Program-made: the position numbers and the translations under genes
Shown: piece by piece, positions 50,243 to 60,559 of the stretch
How the letters are laid out: every line of letters starts with the position of its first letter
Position numbering within the stretch: position 1 is the first letter of the stretch
Source: Sclerotinia nivalis
Taxonomy: Eukaryota; Ascomycota; Leotiomycetes; Helotiales; Sclerotiniaceae
NCBI GenBank assembly: GCA_029531795.1
Contig: JAPEIS010000004.1
Span: 372,001 to 436,000, forward strand
Length of the DNA: 64,000 bases
Direction of reading: 5' to 3'
Notes under the pieces: generated by a model
Database searches by the model: none
Seen by the model: only the letters and a program-made list of their open reading frames with translations
Told to the model about the DNA's origin: nothing

Positions 50243-51060
50243 TTATATTAGATAGATTCTGTTTCTTGAATTCAAGGAGTTGGAAGGGGATAGATTGTAT
50301 AGTAATATAGTATATAATTGAATCTGGGCGGAGAATAGAATAGAGGATAGTAAAACAAAATTGGTAAGGTTAGTTTTAGTTTGTATAAAACGATTATCTG
50401 GGAACAAACAATTTTTCATATAATAATCGGTAGATCTATAATAGAAGTATTCTTTTCGTTTATATTTATTAATATATCTTTGGGAATTGAGATCTATTGG
50501 ATCTTTAGTAGGTATAATTGTAATAAAAGTAATAGATCGGATAATAACATTTGGGGACAGAGCAGAGATACGATTAACAGAATTCAGATTTTGAATTGTA
50601 ATATAGTACGACGGGACAATTGGATTGCAATTGGAGTTGATCGATTCTATCAAATATAAATAGCGATTCTTCAATATTTATACGAAAACAGCGAATGTAT
50701 TAATATTATTTGTAGATGGTTTAATAGTAATAATCTGATTCTTTAGTTTATTCGATAGAGTTTGTTTTAATAGGATAATCAAGGTATTATTATTGTCGAC
50801 CATCTTGGTTTTCAATGCTAATTTTTGGAACTCAGTATAAAAGATATAAAACGATTGATTCCTTTGTTTTAGATTGATTAGGAGTTTTCGAGCCTCGATC
50901 TGTTTGTTCTGATTTCTATAAGTTCTTTTCAGTATTTGCAATAGATCCTTATAATCGATAAGTTTAACAAATTGCCTTTTGATATTATATAATCGAATTT
51001 GTGCAATAGCAGATCCAATTAATCTTCCAATTATATAAATCAAACAAGAATACAAGAAAG
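50243..51060 (-). pseudogene. Gypsy-2a gag
   Basis: Two long minus-strand blocks. 51055-50678 reads LVKLIDYKDLLQILKRTY-like sequence and INLKQRNQSFYIFYTEFQKLALKT, a clear Retrotrans_gag capsid domain (NLKQ-x-FxxFYxEF). 50674-50243 contains PIDLNSQRYINKYKRKEYFYY, then STDYYMKNCLFP, a CCHC knuckle with two Cys and the His changed to Tyr. The gag N-terminus continues towards the 5' LTR (about 51520). No in-frame stop interrupts the two blocks, so this gag is better kept than the pol. Confidence 0.88.
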
Positions 51061-51570
51061 TAAAGCGATCGAAATTGATATATATTTTATTTTATATTTG
51101 ATTAACAAATCAATCAAGATCGATTTTCGTTTTATCAAACAATACAAAATCAAATACCTTTTCATTCAATTAAGATTTCGATAGAACAAAAACGATAGTT
51201 AGGATCGTAATAGATGTTAAGAATAAAAGATCGATTAAATCGATGGGGATTGAAACAAATAGAGCGATAAGGATGGGATGAAATTAAGTTAAATAAGCAA
51301 TTAATTTATCGTTCTTTTTTTTTTTTTGTATAAATACAATTTTCTCGGTTTGCAAATCGAAAATAAACTTTTGAATTATAGATTGCAGATCGGTTACTTT
51401 TGCCTTTATTTTTATATTATAATCGTAAAAAGAAATAAGATAATGATATCAGATTATAGTATCGCTGGTTACAGCAGTAGCGAATTCTTCGGGGGAGCTG
51501 GGCTGGTTAGATAGGTATAGATGGGATGATATTGTAAAAGTATCGATATAGGTAAATAGAAGCTATATAA

Positions 51571-51784
51571 TATCACAAAGGCAACAAATAGAATAACAAG
51601 AATTATTTTTATTAATAAAATGTAATTCGAAAAGCTATATTTCTACAAAAGGAAATGGTTCCTTAAATATATTTATGTGTAGTGTTAGCTCCGACCAGGG
51701 CTAGCCTATATTTATCCGAGGTCCGACTCCTATGGGTCGGAACCCGAGCGGTCTCCGTATACCATATACGGGGACCCCGTGACA
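51571..51784 (-). repeat. Gypsy-2a 5' LTR
   Basis: 214 bp; in element orientation it starts TGTCACGGGGTCCCCGTA and ends GCCTTTGTGATA. Its outer half is nearly unmutated while the inner half is AT-shifted, unlike the 3' LTR. Confidence 0.92.
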
Positions 51785-52021
51785 CAATTGAGGTTTTTCA
51801 AGTTTGGGAGAGAGTTTAGATTGATTTTATTGATCAAAGATATTCTCTTGATAGTAAATATACTTGGATATTGTATATTAAAGATTATTATAGTAAGTAT
51901 ATACAGTTATATACTTTAAAAAGCAAATACGTTGAAGATATTACAGATTGTTTTTCTATTTTTATAATGGCTTTTTATTCAATGGCTATTCTTCAATATA
52001 ATAATAAGAAGGAGTTTAAAA

Positions 52022-52161
52022 GTACAATTTTCTTTATTATATTTACCCAGACAGGCTAAATCCCTTTCTTTATTTTCTTTTTTTGAAAGGATATTATATC
52101 TATTATACAAATCGTGATATATTTGAATTATTATATTAATCGTGATATTTTGCAAATGCAG
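52022..52161 (+). other. putative GT-AG intron in the integrase-core gene
   Basis: 140 bp starting GTACAATTTTC and ending TTTGCAAATGCAG, with TATTAATCG as a possible branch region upstream of the acceptor. Removing it moves the frame from the upstream segment (LQYNNKKEFK) to the downstream one (LILLRKYDIKFING), which is what the protein needs, and no other indel is required. A random insertion would have to mimic both splice borders and the correct frame change. Confidence 0.6.
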
Positions 52162-53130
52162 TTTTAATTTTACTTCGTAAATATGATATCAAATTTATAA
52201 ATGGAGCTTTTCGAATTCCTCAAATGCAAAAACTTGTAGAGTAAGCAAATAGAATGATGGAAACGAAGTTAGCTGTATAGAAAGTTGATAATAATTCGGT
52301 TGAATAGGTATGGGCTTTATCGGAAATATCGATGTCGATCAACAAGTAGTACTATTCCGGTATCAAGGCTTGCCTTTGGAAGATGGTTTTTAGAGATCGT
52401 ATATCTTCTAAATAGTTAAATTCTGAGGAAAGACTATTGAAGACAGGTATTGAATGTAAGGGGGGAGGGTTTTTGTTTGAAAAGGATTTCGATTCCGAAG
52501 TTGTTTTAGTTATTTCAATTATCATATTATCTACATCTCTTTCAATAAGTTTATCATTATCTTCGATACTTTCGATATCACTTTCAAAAGCAAATTTATT
52601 TATATCGAAAAGCAATACAGATCAATTATTCAATATTTTGGCAAAACCTTTCTTGGATTCTCGATTTAAAAAAGAATACATTATTACAATAATGATCAAA
52701 TTCTTAGGAAAACAATTCTATTTTAAAAAGGTTCTTTTAATATATAACCTTTTTTTTTGGAAAGATATAAATGCTTTAAAACCGATTCCTAATAGATAAC
52801 TTGATTACAAGGATCTAAAGGATAGGGCTATAAACCTTTCTCAATTCTATTCTGGTAACGTTTTTCAATGGCCTAGCTATCTCATTATTTTGTATTCAAT
52901 TTTGCTATTGAAGATTGTTACTCTTATTCTAGAGGACTTTCAAATCGATCTTCAATCCGATATTTCTTTTCAAAACGAAACTATTCACAAGGAACCTTTT
53001 AAAAGTATTACAGATCCTATTCTTCAATATATTCGATTTGAAACTATCAAAAATCGAAATCGAATGAGTACAAAATATACAAAAAACCATCAAATCAATA
53101 AATTTACTCAAAATGATATAATTGTATTGA

Positions 53131-53343
53131 TGTCACGGGGTCCCCGTATATGGTATACGGAGACCGCTCGGGTTCCGACCCGTAGGAGTCGGACCTCGGA
53201 TAAGTGTAGGCTAGCCCCGGTCGGGGCTAGCGCTACACATAAATGTGTTTAAGGAACCGTTCCTTCTATAGAAACGTAGCTCTTCGAGCTACGTCTTATC
53301 AATAAAAGTGATTTCTGTTATCCTGTCTGCTGCCTCCGTGATA
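53131..53343 (+). repeat. clean solo LTR of the Gypsy-2 family (TSD ATTGA)
   Basis: 213 bp starting TGTCACGGGGTCCCCGTA and ending GCCTCCGTGATA, with ATTGA on both sides (53126-53130, 53344-53348). It is GC-rich and shows almost no RIP, unlike both Gypsy-2a LTRs. It holds several hairpins: CCGTATATGGTATACGG, a GTCGGAC-type stem, GCTAGCCCC/GGGGCTAGC and ACGTAGCTC/GAGCTACGT. Confidence 0.96.
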
Positions 53344-53848
53344 ATTGACTATACCTAAAAATACTAAAGTCAACACTAATAATAAAAGGATATATACTCG
53401 AATTATTACACAAAAGCATCCTTATAAATACTGGATTCAAATTGAATATAATATTTTGAAAGTTTTGATCCCTACTCGAAAGCTTAATGAAGTACCCCCC
53501 TCTATCGCTAATAGTACTACTATTAATAGCTTTAGCATTTCTATTCTTTTAAATACTATAGCTAAAAAAGCATCAATAACAATGAGAATCCCTATCTTCT
53601 ATAAATATAAGAATAAATATTATACAAATCGATACAATTGCTTCAAGAATAAATAAAAATGTTTAGTTTATTGTTATACAGATGATGATTTTGATTATAA
53701 TTTTCTTGCTAGTTTATTATTAAGGATAGAAAAGGCATTATTATTAAAGGAAAAGAATGATAATGAAATTAGTAATAACAATAATGAGATTGAAAATGAA
53801 GGCAACGATGAGATTGTAGCCTCACCTCTATGTAGGAGGAACAAACAA

Positions 53849-54240
53849 TAGCGAATTGATATATAGAATAATAATATTAATATATATATTAGTTCATTTA
53901 CAAATAAACTAGTATATTGAATAATTTATTTTTGTATAAACATAATTCATTCGTGAATATCCTAGCCCATTTATAAATAACCTCATTATTATCTAAACTA
54001 AATACATTGGACAATAAACTAATTCATTCAAAAATGCAGTTTATTGACCAATATGCTAGTTTATTAACCAATAAACTAGCTCATTTATCAATCAATATAA
54101 TTGATTGGCGAATCCCCATATTGACCAATGCCCCGGAACATATTAGTTCAAGATCTGAACTCGTAATTGAATTCTGATTTAATTAATTAAATTGACCATT
54201 TTGACTATTTAATTGACCAAATTGATCAATTTGATTAAGA
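53849..54240 (+). repeat. imperfect short repeats after the integrase-core gene
   Basis: Several variants of AATAAACTAGYTCATT occur between 53880 and 54090, and TTGACCA-containing units between 54010 and 54220. With stops read as Gln the frame of the upstream gene could continue as a Gln/Asn/Pro-rich tail, so this may be its repetitive C-terminus rather than a non-coding repeat. Confidence 0.5.
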
Positions 54241-56960
54241 TCACTTTGATTTTTATTTTGAATCGATGCTGAAAGAATTGAAGAAATATTTGATTCATGA
54301 ATAATCACTGGTTTCTTCTTTTTAATTGAGTCTTCTCGAATAATAAAGCATCGAAAATATTTAATAGTATTTGGGGAGATCTAGCAAAAATCTAGAAAAT
54401 TTATTCCTTTAGTATTTAATATAAAATATTGTATAAATACTTTATAATCTATTGATTTTTGTTCTTATCTATCAATAATACTTGAAAAATGATTTAGGAT
54501 TTTTAGAGTATCTCTTATAATTATTAACTGAAATTGTATACTTTAAAAAGCAAATAGATGATCGGACTTCCGACAATGATAATTCAATTTGACGAATTTC
54601 AAAAGTAAAAATCTATAATTGTAAAGATGTTATTGATACTTAAAGAACAGTATTTTTATTTTTATTACAAATATAAAATACAAAAAGGTTTTTGTTTTGT
54701 TTACAAATCTCTTTTTGTAATTAAAAAGGAGGATAGGTATTTTTAGATTTTAATAAAACAATAAAACGAAGTTTCTTTCGTTACAAAATAATTATATAAA
54801 AGATAATTTCGTTTTCGAAATCTTTTTCATTATTAATATCATTTGAATTAATTTCTTGAATAAAACTTTGTTCAGATATTTATATAAAATTAGTTGAACT
54901 ATTGAAGGATTCTTGATTTGAATAATCTGAAGAACTATCAAATTCATTATCCAGAACAATATTATGAAAAATAGTATCTGAATTATAGATACTATATAAT
55001 TGAAAAGGAATATTTTTATCGATTTTAGATTTCCTATATCGATTGATATAAACTCGATTTGATTTTCTCGAATTAGTTTTATTAATTTGATTATTAATAA
55101 AAAAAATTGTTGATTAATCCTTTATAACAATATAAGAAAGAGTATTAATAATAATACTTTTGAATAGAATTATAATACAAAGAATTATTTGTGATTATAT
55201 TGATAAAAGATTTCTAATATATTCAAATTTAAAATGTTTATATTCTTTATAATTAAAACAAAAAGGTTTTTTATTCGGATTATATTCCTTTATACTATTT
55301 ACAATAGAATATTTTGAAATCTTTGAATCAAATAAATTGATCTATCGAATTTGATTGAAGATCTATTGAAAATCATTGTTTTGATTTTATCGATTATTAT
55401 TATTATTACGATTGTTATTTCTATCTTTATTTTGATTTCGAAAATTACTAGAATTATAATTTCCTTTCGAATTATTATCCTTTTTAAAAAAGGGTTTTGA
55501 TTTTAACTATTGAAAAAGAATTTCGAATTTCTGTTTTTTAATAAAATTCTTAGATTTGATATTAGATATATTATCTATAAGTTCTTTAATGATCTTATCA
55601 TTTATAAATGAATCTTGAAATTCTATATTTCTTTTAATATTTTGAATTATATTATAATTTTCAACAAAAGATCGATAGATAGTATTATTAAAAATAAAAT
55701 AATTACAAAAAATTGAATCAATTAAACTTTTAACAAAATTAAGAATTAGTTTCTTTTGAACAATTGTATTAATAATATCAAGATTCTTTTCAAAAACAGA
55801 AATATCTTTAAACTTTATATTGTATTGGATATCCTTTATTTGTAAATAGTATTTCTCAAAAGTTTCATTTTTAATTTAAACAAATGAATTTATTGAATCC
55901 ATTATATTCTGAATTGTATTTTTGTTATTATGAAAAGAATAACGATTTAAAAAGACTTTAATGGAAACGAATTCGTTTTCTTAAATTGTAGTTTTAATAT
56001 CTTTAAAGATAATCTTGAAATCGATATAATTATTAATCCAGATTTGAACTTTTCCTTTAAATTTCAATTGAACTATAATGAAAAAAACAAATAATTTGTA
56101 AATTAGATCTCTAATAATTCGTTTATTAATGGTTTTGATTATATTAAGTTATATAAAGTTTGATATATTGTAATAATCAAATTCAAATATTGAATCGATA
56201 TTAATCTTATTTCAAAACTCTTCAATTTTAGTATTATCAAATATCGATATATTTATAATTTGAAGATTTGAATTGGAAAAATTGAAAGAAGGAAATGAAA
56301 ATATAATTGAAAACGAATTGAATTCTTTTAGATAATTCAATGGAAAGTATATTTCGAATTCTAAGAGTTTTATTTGTAAAGATTCTAAAGAATTGTAAAT
56401 CGAAAAAAGAAGTTCTTCAATAAGAAATATATAATATACTTGTTTTTGTAAATCGAATTCAGGAAGATATCGATAAAATCGAATAACAATTTATCAATAT
56501 CTGGAAAAGGTTTCGAAATCAATCTTCAGATTAAGTTTTTTATTTTTTAACTATAAGAAATATGAATATTTCGAAGACTCGAAGTTAAAAAGAAATTCAT
56601 ATCGAAAAATTTAAAGTTTTTGATAAAAAAGCAGTATTAAACTTATTCCTAATAATAAAATTATTATACTAAATTGAAATCTCTAAAAAGAAATATTTTG
56701 ATATAATAAAGGATCGATATTAAAAGTAAATCAAAAATCGAGGATTCTATATATAAATTGATAGTTTTATAGATAGTGAATCTATATTACAATAACTTTG
56801 TTTTGGTTTTTTGAAATAATTGAATTATTGAAATTTAATATATCAATTAACAACCCTAAAAAGAAAATTCAAAAAGTAATTTTTCAAAAAGAAATCAAAA
56901 GTATAAATCTACAAATGAAGAAATGCTAACAATATATTTGATATCTATAGATTTCTATAT
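54241..56960 (-). pseudogene. gag-like protein with CCHC knuckle, element unknown
   Basis: Minus-strand frame readable over about 2 kb with stops. 56230-55560: IEEFWNKININSIFEFDYY, LKFKGKVQIWINNYIDF, then NLDIINTIVQKKLILNFVKSL, a helical capsid-like part. 55500-55400: an Asn/Arg-rich run. Near 55290: KKPFCFNYKEYKHFKFEY, a CCHC knuckle with Cys changed to Tyr. 55200-54240 continues with an acidic, Ser-rich part but no protease, RT or integrase motif. The order resembles gag of an LTR element or ORF1 of a LINE, yet no pol follows before 54240. It does not match the gag of Gypsy-A/B/C, Gypsy-2, Gypsy-3 or the copia elements here. Confidence 0.55.
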
Positions 56961-56970
56961 AGATCATCAA

Positions 56971-57105
56971 TAAATACAACAGAAACGATTACAAAATGAT
57001 TAAGTTGAAATTGTGTATTTTTTATTAAACTAGATTGAGTTGGAATAGTTATATAGACCCTTTTGGAGTCATGTTACCTGCCTCCTTTTTGGTACGGTAT
57101 CTAAA
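56971..57105 (-). repeat. dispersed repeat, copy 2
   Basis: Matches 36944-37076, but with more G and C kept (for example CATGTTACCTGCCTCC). If the first copy is the LINE 5' end, this is a detached LINE 5' fragment. Confidence 0.7.
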
Positions 57106-57335
57106 ACGAATTCCACTTCCCTATTGAAACGAAATAGAAAAAGATGATTATTCTGATTAAGTAAAATCGACTGTAAAAGGAGATATCGTCCTCAACAATA
57201 TATTGGATCCCATTTTTGCAGGTACAAATACCTTGAAAGGGGAAGGAAATATGCCTCTAGATTTTAAGACGGTTTTAAAATTATTGTAGTAGCCGTATAT
57301 GCGACGGCGTGATCGTGATGTTATATTTATTGGAG
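57106..57335. other. unassigned, less mutated segment
   Basis: Both strands are open here: plus gives TVKGDIVLNNILDPIFAGTN and NMPLDFKTVLK, minus gives 57351-57157 of 64 codons. Base composition is less AT-shifted than its neighbours. No family was recognised. It lies between the dispersed repeat and the broken 5' edge of Gypsy-2b. Confidence 0.4.
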
Positions 57336-57339
57336 ATCT

Positions 57340-60300
57340 AATAGATCTCAATTTTCAAAGATATATTAATAAATATAAATAAAGAAAATATTTTTATTAT
57401 AGATTTATCGATTATTATATAAAAGATTATTTAATTCTGGATAATCGTTCAATATAAACAAAAACTAGTTTTATCAATTTTGTTTTATTATCCTTTATTC
57501 TATTCTTTGTTTAAATTTAATTATATACGATATCATTATATAGTTTATCCCTTTTTAATTTTTTGAGTTTGAGAAATAAAGTTTGTTTGATATAAATCGT
57601 TATCAAACGAAAACTTTATATATATTATATCTATTCATTGTTACAATTCGAAACTTGTTTTTCGTTGAGGAGATAAATAATCGAATAAATCTAATAATAT
57701 TGTTTATTATTGTTTTATTGATATTTAATCAATTCTATTTTATTTATATTATAATAGATAGCGAATACGAAGGATATACTTTTGCAAATCGAAATTAAAT
57801 CAAAACTATTAAACTTTCGATATACAAATTATCTATTTTGTTCGAAATCATTAGATTCAACAGGAAAATATTTTTTGAAAACCAAATGGATTATTATATT
57901 TTAGTTAATCTGTAAATCAATGATTATTATAAAAAGAGATCAAAAATTTATATTATTGAATTAATTTATTATCCGATCGTTTTGGAGCTAATCTAATTAA
58001 AAAAAAATACGATTCTTATATCAAATTCGTATTCAATATTTTTCGCTTCGATAATAAATTTTGTCAAAAGTTTTATAATATACCTATATAATCGTCGAAT
58101 ATTCAAATTCTATTCGATATTTTTATCAAACTCCATTTTGTTTATTTATCGTTTTATTTTAAAATACTATAGAAGAAAAATATAACAAATGTTTTAATTC
58201 AAATTTATTCTATATATACTCAAAGAAATTACAAAATATTCTAAATTAATATTAAACTAATAAACTGGATTCTGAAAAAGAAAAAAGATCTTGTCTTTGA
58301 AAATCTATTCCCTGAATTCCGCTTGTAGATCGATGTTTTTTCTTTATAAAATATTAATAAACTATTTTTATATTATTTATATAATTATAATATCCGATTA
58401 CAAAATGAAACTAAACTATCATTTGAAACTTTATATTCAATATTCTAGGATGAATTAAAAGTCTTCTAAGAATAGTAAAAAGAAGATCTAACAAAAGGAT
58501 TTATTTGATTGAATTTATTTATTTCTATTTCGTCTGTTTTATTTGTTAAGAAATCTGATAATGGTTTCCAGTTTTATATAAACTATTATATACTAAAGAA
58601 TCTATTTATAAAAGATTAATACTTGTTATCTTTGATTAAAGAATCCTTAAATAATTTAAAGAGAATAAATTATTTTATAAAAATAAATATCATCTTCGTT
58701 TTCAATAATATCTAAATCAAAAAAGAACAAAAATATTTAATTATATTTCACATTCGATTCGATCTATTCGAAACTCTAATTATACTATTCGAACTAATCA
58801 AAACCCCAACGATATTTCAACGATTTATCAACGATACTCTGAAAAAATATCTAGATATATTCTGTATTATTTATCTGAACGATATCCTGATTTATAATAA
58901 AACCTATTTTGAATATATAAAATATATACAAAAGATATTGAATATTTTATAAAAGACCGGATTATATACCAATCTATCAAAATACGAATTCCTGAAATTT
59001 GAAACGAAATTTCTAGATCTAATCATAGATCGAAAAAAGGTCCAAATAAATCTAATTAAAATAAAAATAATAATTGATTGGAAAACGCTAAAGAATCTAA
59101 TAGATATATAGATATTTATAAAATTCAACAATTTCTATCAATATTTTATTCGTGATTTCTTTTTGATTATCTATTTAATAATAAACTTAATCAAAAAATA
59201 TATCATCTTTTAATAGGATTCTGTTTATTTAAAATCGTTCTCGAATTTGAAGATTATATTTACAATAGTATTTGTACTAATTTCCTTTGATTGAAAGAAA
59301 GATATAATTCTAAAAACAAATATATTGGATTATCTATCTATTAAAGTTTTTTATAATACAATAATAATAGAATTTTGAAATCTATTATATATTTCTCAAA
59401 AAAGCATTCAATTACTAAATATAATTACAAAATTTATAATAAAGAATTATTAATAATTATTTGTTATTTCGAAAAGTAACAATCCGAATTAAAGAGTATC
59501 TTTTCCTTGACCAAGATTATTATAGATTATAAAAACCTAGAATACTTCACAATAACAAAATTACTGAATCGTTATCAAATCTAATAATTTAAATTCTTAT
59601 TCCGTTTCAATTTCAAAATTATATACCATTTTGAAAAGCAAAAAACGAAACCCAATATCCTAATTAGAAAATCAAAAGATTTATCTAAAAAAAAAGAATA
59701 AATATCTTTTATATCAAAATCAAGCCATTTTGAAAACTGAAAATCTAAATAAAGATCTATTTTCTATTATTAATTCGAAAAAGAAAATCTGTTTCGCGAT
59801 TACAATCTATAATCAAATTTATACTGATATCTTATTGTTTATTTGTAATTCCGAATCATTTATTTGCAATTCTAAATTATCTATTTGTGAATCTAAACTA
59901 TTTGTAATATCTATCGATACTTTTGTTTATAATTTTGAATTATTTATAATATTCGATAATTCGCTTTCTATCTGATTATTTGAATCTATATAATTAAAAT
60001 CCTTTGAAAATTGAAATCTTTGTTTGCTAAAGTTTATTTATTCAATTTACTTTTATTATCGATTTTAAAAATATTAAAGAAGAATATTGTTAAATATCTA
60101 TATATTATATTATTCGAATATATTGAAAACGATAATCTATTATATTATTATAAAAAGTTTTATATTCTCGATTATGATCTTCTAAAAGTAAAACTTTTTC
60201 GAATAATTTATAATTCTTTTATTATTGGATATCTATATTGTATTTGTATCTTCGAATTGTTTTCTCAAAACTATTATTAATTTGGATATTATAATTACAT

Positions 60301-60555
60301 TTCCTATTGAGTATATAATTGCTATAATTATTATTAAACTGTTCCGAATTATAAAAGACAAAAAGAAGTTTTATACTCTTTTTCGATCTTGTAATAAATC
60401 TGAAAAATATCTCAATCGATTTTATTATCTATTTTCCAAAAAACTTTAAATACGATACGATATTCGTAATAATCCATCGATTAGTTAAAATGAAGTATTT
60501 TCTGTTTTATCGAGAAATCTGTAATTTCGAAAAAGTTTCTTATTTGTTTTTGAAG
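57340..60555 (+). pseudogene. Gypsy-2b gag end, protease, RT, RNase H, integrase start
   Basis: Retropepsin near 57740-57800: IIDSEYEGYTFANRN, Asp-Ser-Gly changed to Asp-Ser-Glu. RT near 58850-59170: YLND in place of YxDD, then KYEFLKFETKFLDLII and FNNFYQYFIRDF. RNase H about 59280-59600. The linker at 59730-59975 has repeated CNSESFICNSKLSICESKLF-like units that match the Gypsy-2a linker. The integrase zinc-binding/N-terminal part lies at 60040-60280 (IVKYLYIILFEYIENDNLLYY, LLKVKLFRIIYNSFIIGYL). Stops and a few frame changes occur. Confidence 0.83.
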
Positions 60556-60559
60556 TATA

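Larger units (their letters stand above)
46164..51784 (-). mobile_element. Gypsy-2a: full-length Ty3/gypsy element (TSD CAATT)
   Basis: 5621 bp with LTRs 51571-51784 (5') and 46164-46376 (3'). CAATT occurs at 46159-46163 and 51785-51789. Gag, protease, RT, RNase H, integrase and a chromodomain-like end can be read on the minus strand. It interrupts the integrase-core gene in frame. A second copy, Gypsy-2b, is at 57336-62107, and a solo LTR of the family is at 53131-53343. Confidence 0.94.
46100..53848 (+). pseudogene. integrase-core gene with Cys-rich tail, split by Gypsy-2a and a solo LTR
   Basis: Pieces: 46100-46163, 51785-52021, 52162-53130 and 53344-53848. One frame runs through all of them when Gypsy-2a (TSD CAATT), a putative intron and the solo LTR (TSD ATTGA) are removed. 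It reads NRVQASKKPL, then IEVFQVWERV, IDFIDQRYS, WILYIKDYYSKYIQLYTLKS (core start), FYSMAILQYNNKKEFK (second acidic block, Asp now Asn), FINGAFRIPQMQKLVE with the Asn-Arg-Met-Met-Glu stretch (third acidic residue), a Ser/Leu-rich spacer, then IRFETIKNRNRMSTKYTKNH and NKFTQNDIIVLM. After the LTR a Cys-type motif (KNKYYTNRYNCFKNK, KCLVYCY) ends it. From memory this resembles KRAB-A-domain-containing-protein-2-like or Ginger-like integrases; the family is not certain. The upstream part is lost at Gypsy-3a. Confidence 0.72.

Noticed and set aside
50381..50659. Plus-strand open frame of 92 codons.
   Set aside because: Antisense to Gypsy-2a gag, whose knuckle region is clearly readable on the minus strand.
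53880..54110. CRISPR-like short repeats.
   Set aside because: The units are irregular in spacing and sequence, lack unique spacers, and lie at the end of a coding frame in a eukaryotic context.
57157..57351. A conserved host gene on either strand.
   Set aside because: Both strands are open over only about 200 bp, no family was recognised, and the segment is bounded by repeat and transposon edges, so it is left unassigned.
58904..59131. Minus-strand open frame of 75 codons.
   Set aside because: Antisense to Gypsy-2b RT (KYEFLKFETKF on the plus strand).
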